Shown piece after piece: positions 20,420 through 28,741 of a DNA stretch of 64,000 nt. A program made the position numbers and the translations under genes. The notes below the pieces were generated by a model. That model searched no databases. It was given only the letters and a program-made list of their open reading frames with translations, and was not told where the DNA came from. The stretch comes from Candidatus Saccharimonadota bacterium (GTDB taxonomy: Bacteria; Patescibacteriota; Saccharimonadia; Saccharimonadales; UBA4665): contig JAQBRY010000002.1 of the NCBI GenBank assembly GCA_028286245.1, forward strand, positions 330,779 to 394,778, written 5' to 3'. Numbering within the stretch: position 1 is the first letter of the stretch; every line of letters begins with the position of its first letter.

Positions 20420-21700
20420 CTAGCTCATAAGACATTCAATCATGTGTGCATCAAAAACTGGCACATGGCAATGTTCTTGGACTTTTTTACGTTCTGCGAA
20501 TGAATCATCAATAAAAATGGCATCGTCTTCTCGTATATAATTATATTTCTCATCGGCTTCATCCGTAAGCCAAATGTGAGAGGTGAAGCTGGACTCCAGA
20601 TGGTACTGCGCTAGTGTGATGGCCAAATCGTCTTTGTGCCGCGTAATAAGATGTACGGGAATATTTTGATTATGACACTGGTATACAAAGGCCATTACTT
20701 GTACGTTGACCTTACCCTCTCGAATTACCATATCGTCAAAGTCTAGGTATACATGCGAATAATCCAAGGCCAGCTTAAAGCGATTCTCTAGGGCCCTATC
20801 GATAATAACCTCATAATTGTTAGTGAGCACCTCAACGTCGTATCCCATAGCATCATAGACGCTCAGTAGGGGAAGGTTGGTGCCACGACCGCGACTCAAA
20901 CCCATAGTGCCAGCAATCCGTGTTGCAATCTCCATGAGTACCAGTTCGCCGTCATCGCGTGCCTTAACCTGAAAGAACCAACCGCCCCGAAACGGAAGTC
21001 GTCCGTTAATTGCGGCCGCTAGCTGAGCAAACCGCTCATCTTGGACAAACTCAGAATGAACACTAATTCCATTAGAAATTCTTTTTCGCTCACGACCAGC
21101 AGCATAGAGAAGCTCACCGTTTTTGTTGGTAAAACAGTCGATCGTATATTCTGCTCCCGGCAAGTAGTCCAAAATGAGGAGCGTTGGGTCTTTTTCTAGA
21201 TAAAATGCCATCTCGTTCAAATTGTGTACTAGCTGTGTACCCTTTGAACCCTGGCCAACGTCAGGCTTTAAGAAAAGTGGAAAATCAGCCTCCGCTACTT
21301 GATCAGCTTCGTACTGTCTGGCAGTTGGAACAAGATCACCAAGTGTTTGATAAGTTTGTTTTTTGGAGCGGGCGACTACGCAGGCTTCTAGTGGTGAAGT
21401 GATCACGTCGCAGTCGAGTGTCCCTGCAGCTTTTTCTTGGGCGAGCAGTAATACCACGCTGTCGTGAGCTGGGAATATATAATCAATGTTATTATCGCGC
21501 ACTACCTGATTAAGCTTTTCTACAAAGGACGGGTCGTCCACAAAAGGTAGGCCGCCAATATAATTTTCATAGACTAGTTTTCCATGATCATCGACCGCTG
21601 AGCCGCCAAATAGTTCGATATGGATCGAATGGGCCACCGATTTATATATTTCAAGCCCGATTTCGCTCCCGCAGGGATACACTAAAATCTTTTTTTTCAT
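20420..21700 (-). CDS. ATP-grasp ligase fused to a HAD-like domain
   Basis: A 426-residue protein. Residues 1-300 resemble carbamoyl-phosphate-synthase-type ATP-grasp enzymes: an N-terminal Rossmann-like region (VYPCGSEIGLEIYKSV), FPLFLKPDVGQGSKGTQLV as the nucleotide-binding loop, LDYLPGAEYTIDCF and VLMEIATRIAGTMGLSRGRGTN with the metal-binding residues. From about 315, HVYLDFDDMVI, HLITRHKDD and IFIDDSFAERKKVQ follow the order of HAD motifs 1, 2 and 4. ATP-grasp enzymes join a carboxylate to an amine or similar group; HAD domains hydrolyse phosphates. It sits in an overlapping set with a GT and an aminotransferase. The role is likely a glycan decoration. Confidence 0.72.
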   Translation of the reverse strand: MKKKILVYPCGSEIGLEIYKSVAHSIHIELFGGSAVDDHGKLVYENYIGGLPFVDDPSFVEKLNQVVRDNNIDYIFPAHDSVVLLLAQEKAAGTLDCDVITSPLEACVVARSKKQTYQTLGDLVPTARQYEADQVAEADFPLFLKPDVGQGSKGTQLVHNLNEMAFYLEKDPTLLILDYLPGAEYTIDCFTNKNGELLYAAGRERKRISNGISVHSEFVQDERFAQLAAAINGRLPFRGGWFFQVKARDDGELVLMEIATRIAGTMGLSRGRGTNLPLLSVYDAMGYDVEVLTNNYEVIIDRALENRFKLALDYSHVYLDFDDMVIREGKVNVQVMAFVYQCHNQNIPVHLITRHKDDLAITLAQYHLESSFTSHIWLTDEADEKYNYIREDDAIFIDDSFAERKKVQEHCHVPVFDAHMIECLMS

Positions 21701-22917
21701 TCTGACGCTCCGTTCTTATTACTCGACTGCGGTCTTCTCTTGATTGTAACGAATTCGCTAAAAACTTTTAGGCGTTCGTCTATCTGGTAGTCAAGGTCGA
21801 ATAGCTGCTGTGTTCTCGCCTGACCCTTCGCTGACAGATCATAAAGTTTCTGGGGGTCATTATAGTAGCCCGCAATTGTATCTGCTATCCAGTCTGCTTC
21901 CAACTTAAGAATAACAAGCTCTTTGTCCGGGGCATAGTGGTGATTCATTTTCAGCTCATCACCGACAAAAAGTGCTACCCCACAATAACCTGCGTCAATA
22001 CCGAGTGGAAAGCCATCAAAGTTCCCGCCAAAGAGTTGGCCGGGCCGATTGGGAGCCAAGAAGATATCCATTCTGCTATAAAACTCTTTTAGGAAGTCTG
22101 GCCCCCTAAAGCCATAGAACGTAATTCTTCCCTCTAGTTCAGTCACGTCTATTTCGGTTTCGTCAAAGCCCCCAACAATATGAAACATAACGTCATGTGT
22201 GCTCTTAGCTAGCTTTTTGGCCGTCTCAATAAATAAATCGTAGCCTTTGTCGACGCCTCGCTCAGAGTATTTTGCTGCCACAAAACATATGTCAAATGTT
22301 TGTTTGTCTCGGCCGTACTGCTGCTTGGCAAGTAGCTCCTTTTTCTTGAACTGGACCATCCCACCATAAATATAGTGCACGAGTTTAGAGTCACAGAAAT
22401 TATTCTCCGTTAAGTAATCCTTGGTAATCTGCTGTGTGACTATCACGCCGCGAAAACACGGGCTGGCCATGATTTTTTGGAGCATGGCATCTGAGGGATC
22501 AGAATTTAAACCAAATAGACCGCCCGGATAAAGCACAAAAACAAATGGGATTTTATGCTTTTCGTAGAACGGTAGCAAGACATACGTTTCCGCTAAAAAG
22601 AATGAGTAGGCGAGTTTAAAGTTATAATTTTGATTATCAAAAATGTAGTGCAGTTTAGCACTATTGGAAGGATAGTGCTTTAAGTAGCCCTTCTTGTTCT
22701 CTACAAACTCCGCATGTGTAAGCCCGTAACTATGGCTAAAGGGGGCATTGGCGTCAGGAAAGGTCGTTGGCATCGTATAGCTATCGAAGTTCTCGACTTT
22801 TTGTATATATTCATTAATTTCCGCATTCCTAAATGCAAAAGGATCTTTTTGCGGGAACTGCGAGTCAATAACTACCAGATCACCCTTTATCGTCTTCTGA
22901 CGGAACGGGAGCTTCAC
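21697..22917 (-). CDS. Glycosyltransferase, GT4-like
   Basis: A 406-residue GT-B type protein. The second half carries the donor domain: FDICFVAAKYSERGVDKGYDLFIETAKKL, FHIVGGFDE, RITFYGFRGPDFLKEFYSRMDIFLAP and GFPLGIDAGYCGVALFVGDE where the second Glu of the classic motif is missing. The first half has FVLYPGGLFGLN. It overlaps both neighbours by four bases (ATGA), so it is coupled with the aminotransferase and ATP-grasp genes. Donor and acceptor are unknown. Confidence 0.7.
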   Translation of the reverse strand: MKLPFRQKTIKGDLVVIDSQFPQKDPFAFRNAEINEYIQKVENFDSYTMPTTFPDANAPFSHSYGLTHAEFVENKKGYLKHYPSNSAKLHYIFDNQNYNFKLAYSFFLAETYVLLPFYEKHKIPFVFVLYPGGLFGLNSDPSDAMLQKIMASPCFRGVIVTQQITKDYLTENNFCDSKLVHYIYGGMVQFKKKELLAKQQYGRDKQTFDICFVAAKYSERGVDKGYDLFIETAKKLAKSTHDVMFHIVGGFDETEIDVTELEGRITFYGFRGPDFLKEFYSRMDIFLAPNRPGQLFGGNFDGFPLGIDAGYCGVALFVGDELKMNHHYAPDKELVILKLEADWIADTIAGYYNDPQKLYDLSAKGQARTQQLFDLDYQIDERLKVFSEFVTIKRRPQSSNKNGASE

Positions 22918-23996
22918 AAACTGTTGTTCATTACATTGGCAATGCGCTCAACCTGCTCAAGCTCTAAGCCGACGTATAGTGGCAGGCAGATTATCCGGCT
23001 GGAAATACTTTCTGATACTGGGCACGACTGGTTGCTATCAAGGTATGGTAGCTTGTTGAGCGAGGGGTAGAAATACCGGCGTGGGAATATATTCTGTTCG
23101 TTAAGCGCCGCAACAACTTTTAGCAGCGTGGGCTCATCCTTAAGCACTACCGGGTAGTACATGTAGTTATAGTCAACATTAGGGTCATTCAGCGCCAACT
23201 TTTGGAAACTGGCATTGAGCAGCTGGCTGTACTTTTCAAAGATCACTTTGCGCTTGGCGATATTGCCATCAATATACTTTAAATTACAGAGCCCCATGGC
23301 TGCCTGGAACTCCGAAGCCTTAGCATTAATCCCTAGCATAAAATGCTCATCGCCGTTGTGACCAAAGCGTTTAATCAGCTCAACTTTATCGCTCACAGCG
23401 TCGTCTGGGGCAACAATGCAACCACCCTCAATAGTATGGAAGAGCTTGGTGGCGTGAAAACTGCAGGTCGATATATCGCCGTAATCCAGGAGTGATTTTC
23501 CGTGGTACTTTACTCCGAAGGCATGCGCGGCGTCATAAATAACTTTTAGGCCGTGCTTCTTGGCGATGGCTTCGATCTTTTCTACCTCGCATGGAAAGCC
23601 AAAAACGTGTACCGGCATAATGGCTCGAGTTTTTTCGGTGATGGCGGCCTCAATTTTAGTAACATCCATGCAAAAATTGTCCGGGTTGATATCGACGAAT
23701 ACAGGGTCGCAGCGCTGCCATAGTATTGTCGAGGTGGTAGCGACATAAGAAAAGGGCGTGGTGATAACTTCGCCCTCAGTTATGTCTAGGGCCTGGAGAG
23801 CAACCTGGAGGGCAATCGTGCCATTTGATACAAAGTGAAAGTTATCCAGGCCTAGATAGTTCGAGGTTTTAGTTTCAAACTCTTGTAGCAACGGGCCCTG
23901 ATTGGTCAGTTGGTCGGCATCCCAAATCCTAGCAAGGTACGCTTGATATTCAGCCATGGGCGGCAGGAACGATTTGGTAACGTTGATTCTATCCAC
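22914..23996 (-). CDS. DegT/DnrJ/EryC1/StrS-family aminotransferase
   Basis: A PLP enzyme of 360 residues that usually aminates a keto-sugar nucleotide. It shows GPLLQEFETK, FVSNGTIALQVALQAL, VITTPFSYVATTSTI, MPVHVFGFPCEVEKIEAIAK, VIYDAAHAFG and the PLP-lysine region CSFHATKLFHTIEGG with Lys near residue 182. The start is GTG 23996. A TATAAT 34 bases upstream begins the operon 22914-21697-20420. With the rml path supplying dTDP-4-keto-6-deoxyglucose, a 4-amino-sugar product is plausible; this is inference. Confidence 0.85.
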   Translation of the reverse strand: MDRINVTKSFLPPMAEYQAYLARIWDADQLTNQGPLLQEFETKTSNYLGLDNFHFVSNGTIALQVALQALDITEGEVITTPFSYVATTSTILWQRCDPVFVDINPDNFCMDVTKIEAAITEKTRAIMPVHVFGFPCEVEKIEAIAKKHGLKVIYDAAHAFGVKYHGKSLLDYGDISTCSFHATKLFHTIEGGCIVAPDDAVSDKVELIKRFGHNGDEHFMLGINAKASEFQAAMGLCNLKYIDGNIAKRKVIFEKYSQLLNASFQKLALNDPNVDYNYMYYPVVLKDEPTLLKVVAALNEQNIFPRRYFYPSLNKLPYLDSNQSCPVSESISSRIICLPLYVGLELEQVERIANVMNNSL

Positions 23997-24029
23997 AATA
24001 ACTCGCTTGGTTAGGTTGTATTAGGCTCT

Positions 24030-24035
24030 ATTATA
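24030..24035 (-). promoter_or_regulatory. -10 promoter of the aminotransferase operon
   Basis: Minus strand TATAAT lying just beyond the stop of the ABC ATPase gene, about 34 bases before GTG 23996. Confidence 0.45.
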
Positions 24036-24040
24036 AATGG

Positions 24041-25219
24041 TTATGTCCCAATAGACCACTGACCCTGGCTAAAAATGGCACCGCCTTTTGTGGGGTCGTC
24101 GGAAGTAACAAAGAAACTACTAGCATCAACTTTATACCCGAGCGGCTGCTTATTCTTAAGGTCAAATATAGTGACGTTGAGTTTAAAAGCGTTTGTGTTA
24201 AACGTGTTGAGTGGCAAACTGTAGTGTACTACGTGCTTTTGCCCGGCGCTGTGTGGCAGGTTAACGCTTTTTGAGTTGTGTTCAAGCGCAGAGACGCCGT
24301 TATGCATCACCGAGAAGCCGAGGTACACTGGCAAATCCTGGTTGAGCTCGTACTCCACGTCAAAATCAAAGCTTTTATCATTCTTGAGTTTTAGAGGCGA
24401 TTTGGCAATTACTTGCAGTGACTTTATCTGCGGCTTGAGACTCTCGTTGGTAACCGGCTCATTAGTTTTTTCGGTGTTGAGGTTGTCAAAAAGATACTGA
24501 TCGGCGACTTCATCCGGTGAGCCGATAATCTTTATATCGCCTTTTTCGATAAGCAGCGCCCGGCTACAGAACCGTTTTACGGCTGACATGTCGTGCGTTA
24601 CCAGCACGATGGTTTTCTTTTCACGCTTAAGCGTTTCAAAGTAATCAAAACATTTTTGCTGGAAGGCAGCGTCACCAACCGCTAGCACTTCGTCTAGGAC
24701 CAGGATGTCGGTGTTGGCGCGAATGGCAATCGAAAAGGCTAGGCGCACCTGCATACCGGAAGAATAGTTTTTAAGCTTTTGATCCATGAATCGTTCTAGC
24801 TCTGCAAACGCAACGATGGAGCCATACAACGCTTGCATTTCCGAACGATTAAAGCCGAGTAGGGCACCATTCAAAAAGACATTCTCACGGCCCGTAAGCT
24901 CCGGGTTAAAACCGACACCAAGCTCAATAAAAGGTGTTAAATGCCCATTAACCTGGATCGAGCCTTCGTTCGGGGTATAGATACCGGCCAACAGCTTAAG
25001 CAAGGTACTTTTACCGCTGCCGTTGCGGCCTACAATGCCAAAGAATTCGCCTTTTTTAACTTCAAAGGAAACATCTTTTAGTACGACCTGGTTCTCGTAG
25101 CCGCGCTTTCCTTTAGTGATCCCCACGAGGGCGTTCTTAATTGAGCCGCTCTTTTGATGCGGCAACTTAAAGGCCTTGCTTACCTTATCAACTTTAATCG
25201 CAAAATCATCCGTCGTCAT
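24041..25219 (-). CDS. wzt: Polysaccharide ABC exporter ATPase with Wzt-type C-terminal domain
   Basis: Drives export of a lipid-linked glycan. ATG 25219, one base after the permease stop, gives 392 residues; a longer reading to 25300 would run into the permease gene. Walker A GRNGSGKST is near 65-73, ENVFLNGALLGFNR, signature YSSGMQVRLA near 153, Walker B ILVLDEVLAVGD near 170 and the H-loop VTHDMS. Residues 250-392 form an added beta-sandwich domain like that of Wzt proteins which recognise a capped glycan end. Confidence 0.9.
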   Translation of the reverse strand: MTTDDFAIKVDKVSKAFKLPHQKSGSIKNALVGITKGKRGYENQVVLKDVSFEVKKGEFFGIVGRNGSGKSTLLKLLAGIYTPNEGSIQVNGHLTPFIELGVGFNPELTGRENVFLNGALLGFNRSEMQALYGSIVAFAELERFMDQKLKNYSSGMQVRLAFSIAIRANTDILVLDEVLAVGDAAFQQKCFDYFETLKREKKTIVLVTHDMSAVKRFCSRALLIEKGDIKIIGSPDEVADQYLFDNLNTEKTNEPVTNESLKPQIKSLQVIAKSPLKLKNDKSFDFDVEYELNQDLPVYLGFSVMHNGVSALEHNSKSVNLPHSAGQKHVVHYSLPLNTFNTNAFKLNVTIFDLKNKQPLGYKVDASSFFVTSDDPTKGGAIFSQGQWSIGT

Positions 25220-25220
25220 A

Positions 25221-26021
25221 TTAAATGTTCTCCGCAAAATATTTAGATTCTTTACGGAAAAAGGCCAGTCCGCCGACCAAAAGAACCAGGATAATGGCAA
25301 AAGGAATAAGCGTATAAGGCCCGCCGTTAAACAGGCGGTGCGCCGTAATGGTTTGATCAGTCACGACTGCGTAACGGGCGTCTTGGATGGCTTGGCCCAT
25401 AGGGTTGATCATTATTAACTTCTGGAACGACAGGTTGGTAATACGAGCCAGTGGGTACAGGATTGGCGTGAGGTAAAAACCGGCTTGCAGGAATACTTCC
25501 CAAATGTAGCCGATGTCCCGGAATTTGACATATAGGGCGGATAAGAACAGCGATATGCCGAGCGCGAACAGGTACACCTCGATGAGGATGAGCGGTAGAA
25601 TCACGATGGTAAATCGAACGTCGACGTGGTTGATCACCATAAATACTGCCACTACTACTAGGTTTAGGAGCAGGTTAATAACAGCCGAAATGCTGCTGGA
25701 AAGCACAATTATCCAGCGCGGAATCCGAATTTTGCGTATCAAGTCTCCGCGGCCCACGATTGAGCCCAGGCTCTGCTGTGTCATTTCGGCAAAGAAGTTC
25801 CAGAGGACAATTCCCAGGAGCAGGTAAATCGGATAGTGGGGAACACCGTCACCCAGTTTAAGGAAGCGAACAAAAACGACGTACAGAATCACAAATATGA
25901 GGAGGGGCTTTAAGAGAGACCAGGCGTAGCCGAGTACCGAACCCTGGTAGCGAAGCTTAAAGTCGGTGCGCACCAGCTCACTCAGTAGCGCCTTGTTCTG
26001 TTTTGTCATAAGTCGATGCAT
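25221..26021 (-). CDS. wzm: Polysaccharide ABC exporter permease
   Basis: A 266-residue ABC-2 membrane protein with six spans. LVRTDFKLRYQGSVLGYAWSLLKPLLIF is the typical amphipathic start, VLWNFFAEMTQQSLGSIVGRGDLIRK the loop that meets the ATPase, and YLTPILYP with INPMGQAIQDARYAV the C-terminal part of the Wzm family. ATG 26021 or ATG 26009 may start it. With the Wzt gene it forms the exporter for the glycan built by this locus. It shares a symmetric promoter with the divergent GT2 gene at 26044. Confidence 0.9.
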   Translation of the reverse strand: MHRLMTKQNKALLSELVRTDFKLRYQGSVLGYAWSLLKPLLIFVILYVVFVRFLKLGDGVPHYPIYLLLGIVLWNFFAEMTQQSLGSIVGRGDLIRKIRIPRWIIVLSSSISAVINLLLNLVVVAVFMVINHVDVRFTIVILPLILIEVYLFALGISLFLSALYVKFRDIGYIWEVFLQAGFYLTPILYPLARITNLSFQKLIMINPMGQAIQDARYAVVTDQTITAHRLFNGGPYTLIPFAIILVLLVGGLAFFRKESKYFAENI

Positions 26022-26030
26022 GTTTTAGGG

Positions 26031-26037
26031 TATTATA
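26031..26037. promoter_or_regulatory. Bidirectional promoter with overlapping -10 elements
   Basis: The 22 bases between divergent starts 26021 and 26044 hold TATTATA: TATTAT on plus (26031-26036) and TATAAT on minus (26032-26037). The plus hexamer ends seven bases before ATG 26044; the minus hexamer is ten bases from ATG 26021. Confidence 0.55.
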
Positions 26038-26043
26038 GAGGAA

Positions 26044-27069
26044 ATGAATGCGTTCGTCGATGCCAAGCTAGCAGTTGTAGTGCCAAATTGGAACGGCAAA
26101 GCAGACCTGCCCGCCTGCCTGAATTCCTTACTTAAGCAAACTCAAGATTGCGAGATTGTGGTGGTAGAAAATGGCTCTACGGACGGCTCACTGGAGCTAT
26201 TAGCCGAAAGCTTTCCGACTGTGACGGTATTGCCGCAGCCGGTTAATTTAGGTTTTGCTGGCGGCGTAAACGCCGGCATTCGCTACGCTATCCAAAAGGG
26301 CTACGACTACGTAGCCCTTTTTAATAATGACGCTATTGCTGACGCCGATTGGCTGCGCAACTTGTGGCAAGGAATGGCAGACGAGTCCACGGGCATTACC
26401 ACCTGCACGCTGGCAAGCGCCGATGGCCAGCACCTTGATAGCACCGGTGAGGAATATTCGGTATGGGGTCTCCCGTACCCGCGCGGCCGAGGCGAAGCTA
26501 TAAAGGGACAGTACGATGGCCAGCCAGCCATTTTTGCAGCCAGCGGCGGTGCCAGTCTGTACCGCGTTGCCATGCTGAATGAAATCGGCCTCTTTGACGA
26601 AGACTTCTTTGCCTACTACGAAGACGTCGATATAAGTTTTCGGACGCAACTGGCAGGCTGGAAAGTGCGCTACGTTCCGGCCGCCATCGCCTACCACGAC
26701 GCCGGCACCACCAGTAGCAAAATAAAGGGTTTTGTGACCTATCAAACTATGAAGAACTTGCCGGTACTTCTTATGAAGAACGTGCCCCGCAAGTACTTAT
26801 TTCGGATCGGTTGGCGCTTTTTTCTGGCCCACACGCTTTTCTTTTTACGAGCCGTCAGCCGTGGACAGGGCTGGACCGCTCTCAAGGGTGACGCGGTTGG
26901 CACGCGTCTCCTCTTTAAAAATCTGCCGGTCCGCCGTGCTATTCAAAAAAGCCGTAAAGTGCCTGATGAGTACATATGGGGCATGCTGGTGCACGATCTT
27001 CCCCCTAATGCAACCTCCCTGCGTTCGCTTCGTAACAGATGGCAGCGCCTTATTTTTTGGCACCGCTAG
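26044..27069 (+). CDS. GT2 glycosyltransferase, rhamnosyltransferase-like
   Basis: A 341-residue GT-A enzyme: VVVPNWNGKADLPACLNSLL, IVVVENGSTDGSLELL, NLGFAGGVNAGI, YVALFNNDAIADADWL and FDEDFFAYYEDVDISFRTQLAGWKVRYVPAAIAYH. These are the motifs of the WbbL/RfbF-type rhamnosyl- and galactofuranosyltransferases. The C-terminus is basic, with a hydrophobic patch that may bind membrane. The start is fixed by a -10 seven bases upstream, divergent from the Wzm gene. Confidence 0.85.
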   Translation: MNAFVDAKLAVVVPNWNGKADLPACLNSLLKQTQDCEIVVVENGSTDGSLELLAESFPTVTVLPQPVNLGFAGGVNAGIRYAIQKGYDYVALFNNDAIADADWLRNLWQGMADESTGITTCTLASADGQHLDSTGEEYSVWGLPYPRGRGEAIKGQYDGQPAIFAASGGASLYRVAMLNEIGLFDEDFFAYYEDVDISFRTQLAGWKVRYVPAAIAYHDAGTTSSKIKGFVTYQTMKNLPVLLMKNVPRKYLFRIGWRFFLAHTLFFLRAVSRGQGWTALKGDAVGTRLLFKNLPVRRAIQKSRKVPDEYIWGMLVHDLPPNATSLRSLRNRWQRLIFWHR

Positions 27070-27157
27070 CCGCTGTCTGAAACCGTATCAAGATCAAATT
27101 TCTGTATGCTACACTCTGGTATAGCCTATCTATTATGACGAGCTGGTCCGGTGCGTT

Positions 27158-27166
27158 TGGTACAAT
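27158..27166 (+). promoter_or_regulatory. Extended -10 promoter of the GT4 gene
   Basis: TGgTACAAT with the hexamer at 27161-27166, nine bases before ATG 27176. The rest of the 106-base gap from 27070 shows no terminator hairpin. Confidence 0.5.
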
Positions 27167-27175
27167 AGCAGCAAC

Positions 27176-28270
27176 ATGAGCAAAATTGTTATCGACGCCA
27201 GGGAACTTAGAACTAGCAGCGGCCGCTACGTTGAACGCCTGCTGTATTACTTACAAGACATCGATACGGTGAACGACTACGTGGTACTGCTTAAATCAAA
27301 AGATATCCCGGGGTGGCGAACAAAAAGCGAACACTTCAGCGTGGTTGCTTGTGACCACAAAGAGTTTACCTTTGACGAGCAGCTCGGCTTTCTCAAGCAA
27401 ATCCGCGACCTAAAGCCCGACCTGGTGCACTTTGCCTATGTTAACCAGCCAATACTATACAAAGGGCGAACAATCACTACTGTTCACGACCTCACAACAT
27501 TACGATTTGATAATCCAGACAAACACCGGCTCGTGTTCAAGGTTAAGCAGCGCGTGTACGCCGAGGTTATCCGGCGCGCGGCCCACAAATCCCGGATTGT
27601 CATTACGCCGACGCAATTTGTTAAAGACGATCTGGTGGCGTTTGCGCATGTGCACCCGGCCAAGGTCGTGGTCACGCACGAGTCGGCCGATCCCATAGTC
27701 GCCTCCCCCGTCCCCCTGCTAAACTTGCAAAAAGCTAAATTTATTATGTATATAGGCAGGCCAACACCGCACAAAAATCTTGAAAGATTAATTGAAGCCT
27801 ATGCCCTGCTCCGCGCCCAGCACCCTGACCTCAAGCTTGTGCTAGCTGGCAAAAAAGATGCTAACTACGCGCGTATAGAAAAATCTATCCCCGAAAAGCT
27901 GCGTCGGAGTGTGATTTTTACTGATTTTGTGAGTGAGGGTGAGCTGCGCTGGCTCTATGAGCACTGTTCGGCCTACGTATTCCCGTCGCTCAGCGAAGGT
28001 TTTGGGCTGCCGCCGCTTGAGGCCATGCTTCACGGCGCACCGGTTGTGAGTAGTAATGCCACCTGCCTACCAGAGGTTTCCGGGAAAGCTGCCTACTATT
28101 TTGATCCGCTCAACGTAACCGAAATGGCCGATGCCATTAACGAAGTCCTCACTAACAAAGAGCTGCGTGAGCAACTCATACAGGCGGGGCACCAAAAAAC
28201 TGGCGAGTACTCCTGGCTGCGGATGGCTCAGAAAACCCTGGCTCTCTACGACGAAGCGCTTGCCAAGTAG
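27176..28270 (+). CDS. GT4 mannosyltransferase-like glycosyltransferase
   Basis: A 364-residue GT-B enzyme of the WbaZ/MtfB type. IDARELRTSSGRYVERLLYYL opens the acceptor domain, TTVHDLTTLRF and TPTQFVKDDL follow, and the donor domain has MYIGRPTPHKNLERLIEAY, FPSLSEGFGLPPLEAMLHGAPVVSS with the two glutamates near 274 and 282, and YFDPLNVTEMADAI. GDP-mannose from manC/manB is a fitting donor. It ends ten bases before the convergent khpB stop. Confidence 0.87.
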   Translation: MSKIVIDARELRTSSGRYVERLLYYLQDIDTVNDYVVLLKSKDIPGWRTKSEHFSVVACDHKEFTFDEQLGFLKQIRDLKPDLVHFAYVNQPILYKGRTITTVHDLTTLRFDNPDKHRLVFKVKQRVYAEVIRRAAHKSRIVITPTQFVKDDLVAFAHVHPAKVVVTHESADPIVASPVPLLNLQKAKFIMYIGRPTPHKNLERLIEAYALLRAQHPDLKLVLAGKKDANYARIEKSIPEKLRRSVIFTDFVSEGELRWLYEHCSAYVFPSLSEGFGLPPLEAMLHGAPVVSSNATCLPEVSGKAAYYFDPLNVTEMADAINEVLTNKELREQLIQAGHQKTGEYSWLRMAQKTLALYDEALAK

Positions 28271-28279
28271 CTGCTCTGC

Positions 28280-28741
28280 TTAGGCCTTTTTAAGGACGAT
28301 GTGCCGGTCGCGGCTTTCGCCCACAGATTCGCTGACAATGCCACGTTCAACGGCCAACTGGTGGACTACTCGGCGATCAGCGGCATTCATAGGCTCAAGT
28401 TCTTTGGTTTCGCCGGAGTCCTGTACTTGCTTAATCCATACCTCGGCTTTTTCTCGTAGACGGTCGGCTCGTTGCTTTTTATAGTCCGCAATGTCAACGT
28501 TTACGCGCGAGTGTTCAAAGTTGTTGTTTTTGAGGGCTGAGCTTACCAGGTGCTGCAGGGCGCGCATGTTTTCGCCGCGCTGACCGATTAAAAAGCCGTT
28601 AAATTGGGTGCTCGGTACCGACAGCTGGATCACCGCCTCGTCATTACTGGCCACCACTTCGCTGTTGAGTCCAAAGAATGACAATACGTCTTCCAGGTAT
28701 TTTTGGGCATAAGCGACAGCGTCGTCTATAGACCCGTTCAC
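28280..28741 (-). CDS. jag: KhpB/Jag RNA-binding protein (KH and R3H)
   Basis: A 153-residue RNA-binding protein, the SpoIIIJ-associated Jag family, which with KhpA binds many transcripts and affects cell division and elongation in Gram-positives. The KH domain has FLIGQRGENMRALQHLVSSAL (GxxG loop GQRG); the R3H domain ends the protein at RRVVHQLAVERGIVSESVG with the Arg-x3-His core. The long N-terminal Jag domain is absent, so this is the short form. GTG 28741 overlaps the yidC stop by one base. Confidence 0.88.
   Translation of the reverse strand: MNGSIDDAVAYAQKYLEDVLSFFGLNSEVVASNDEAVIQLSVPSTQFNGFLIGQRGENMRALQHLVSSALKNNNFEHSRVNVDIADYKKQRADRLREKAEVWIKQVQDSGETKELEPMNAADRRVVHQLAVERGIVSESVGESRDRHIVLKKA

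Noticed and set aside
24041-25300. Longer N-terminus for the Wzt ATPase from 25300
   Set aside because: It would lie inside the permease gene and adds residues unlike the family; ATG 25219 directly follows the permease stop.
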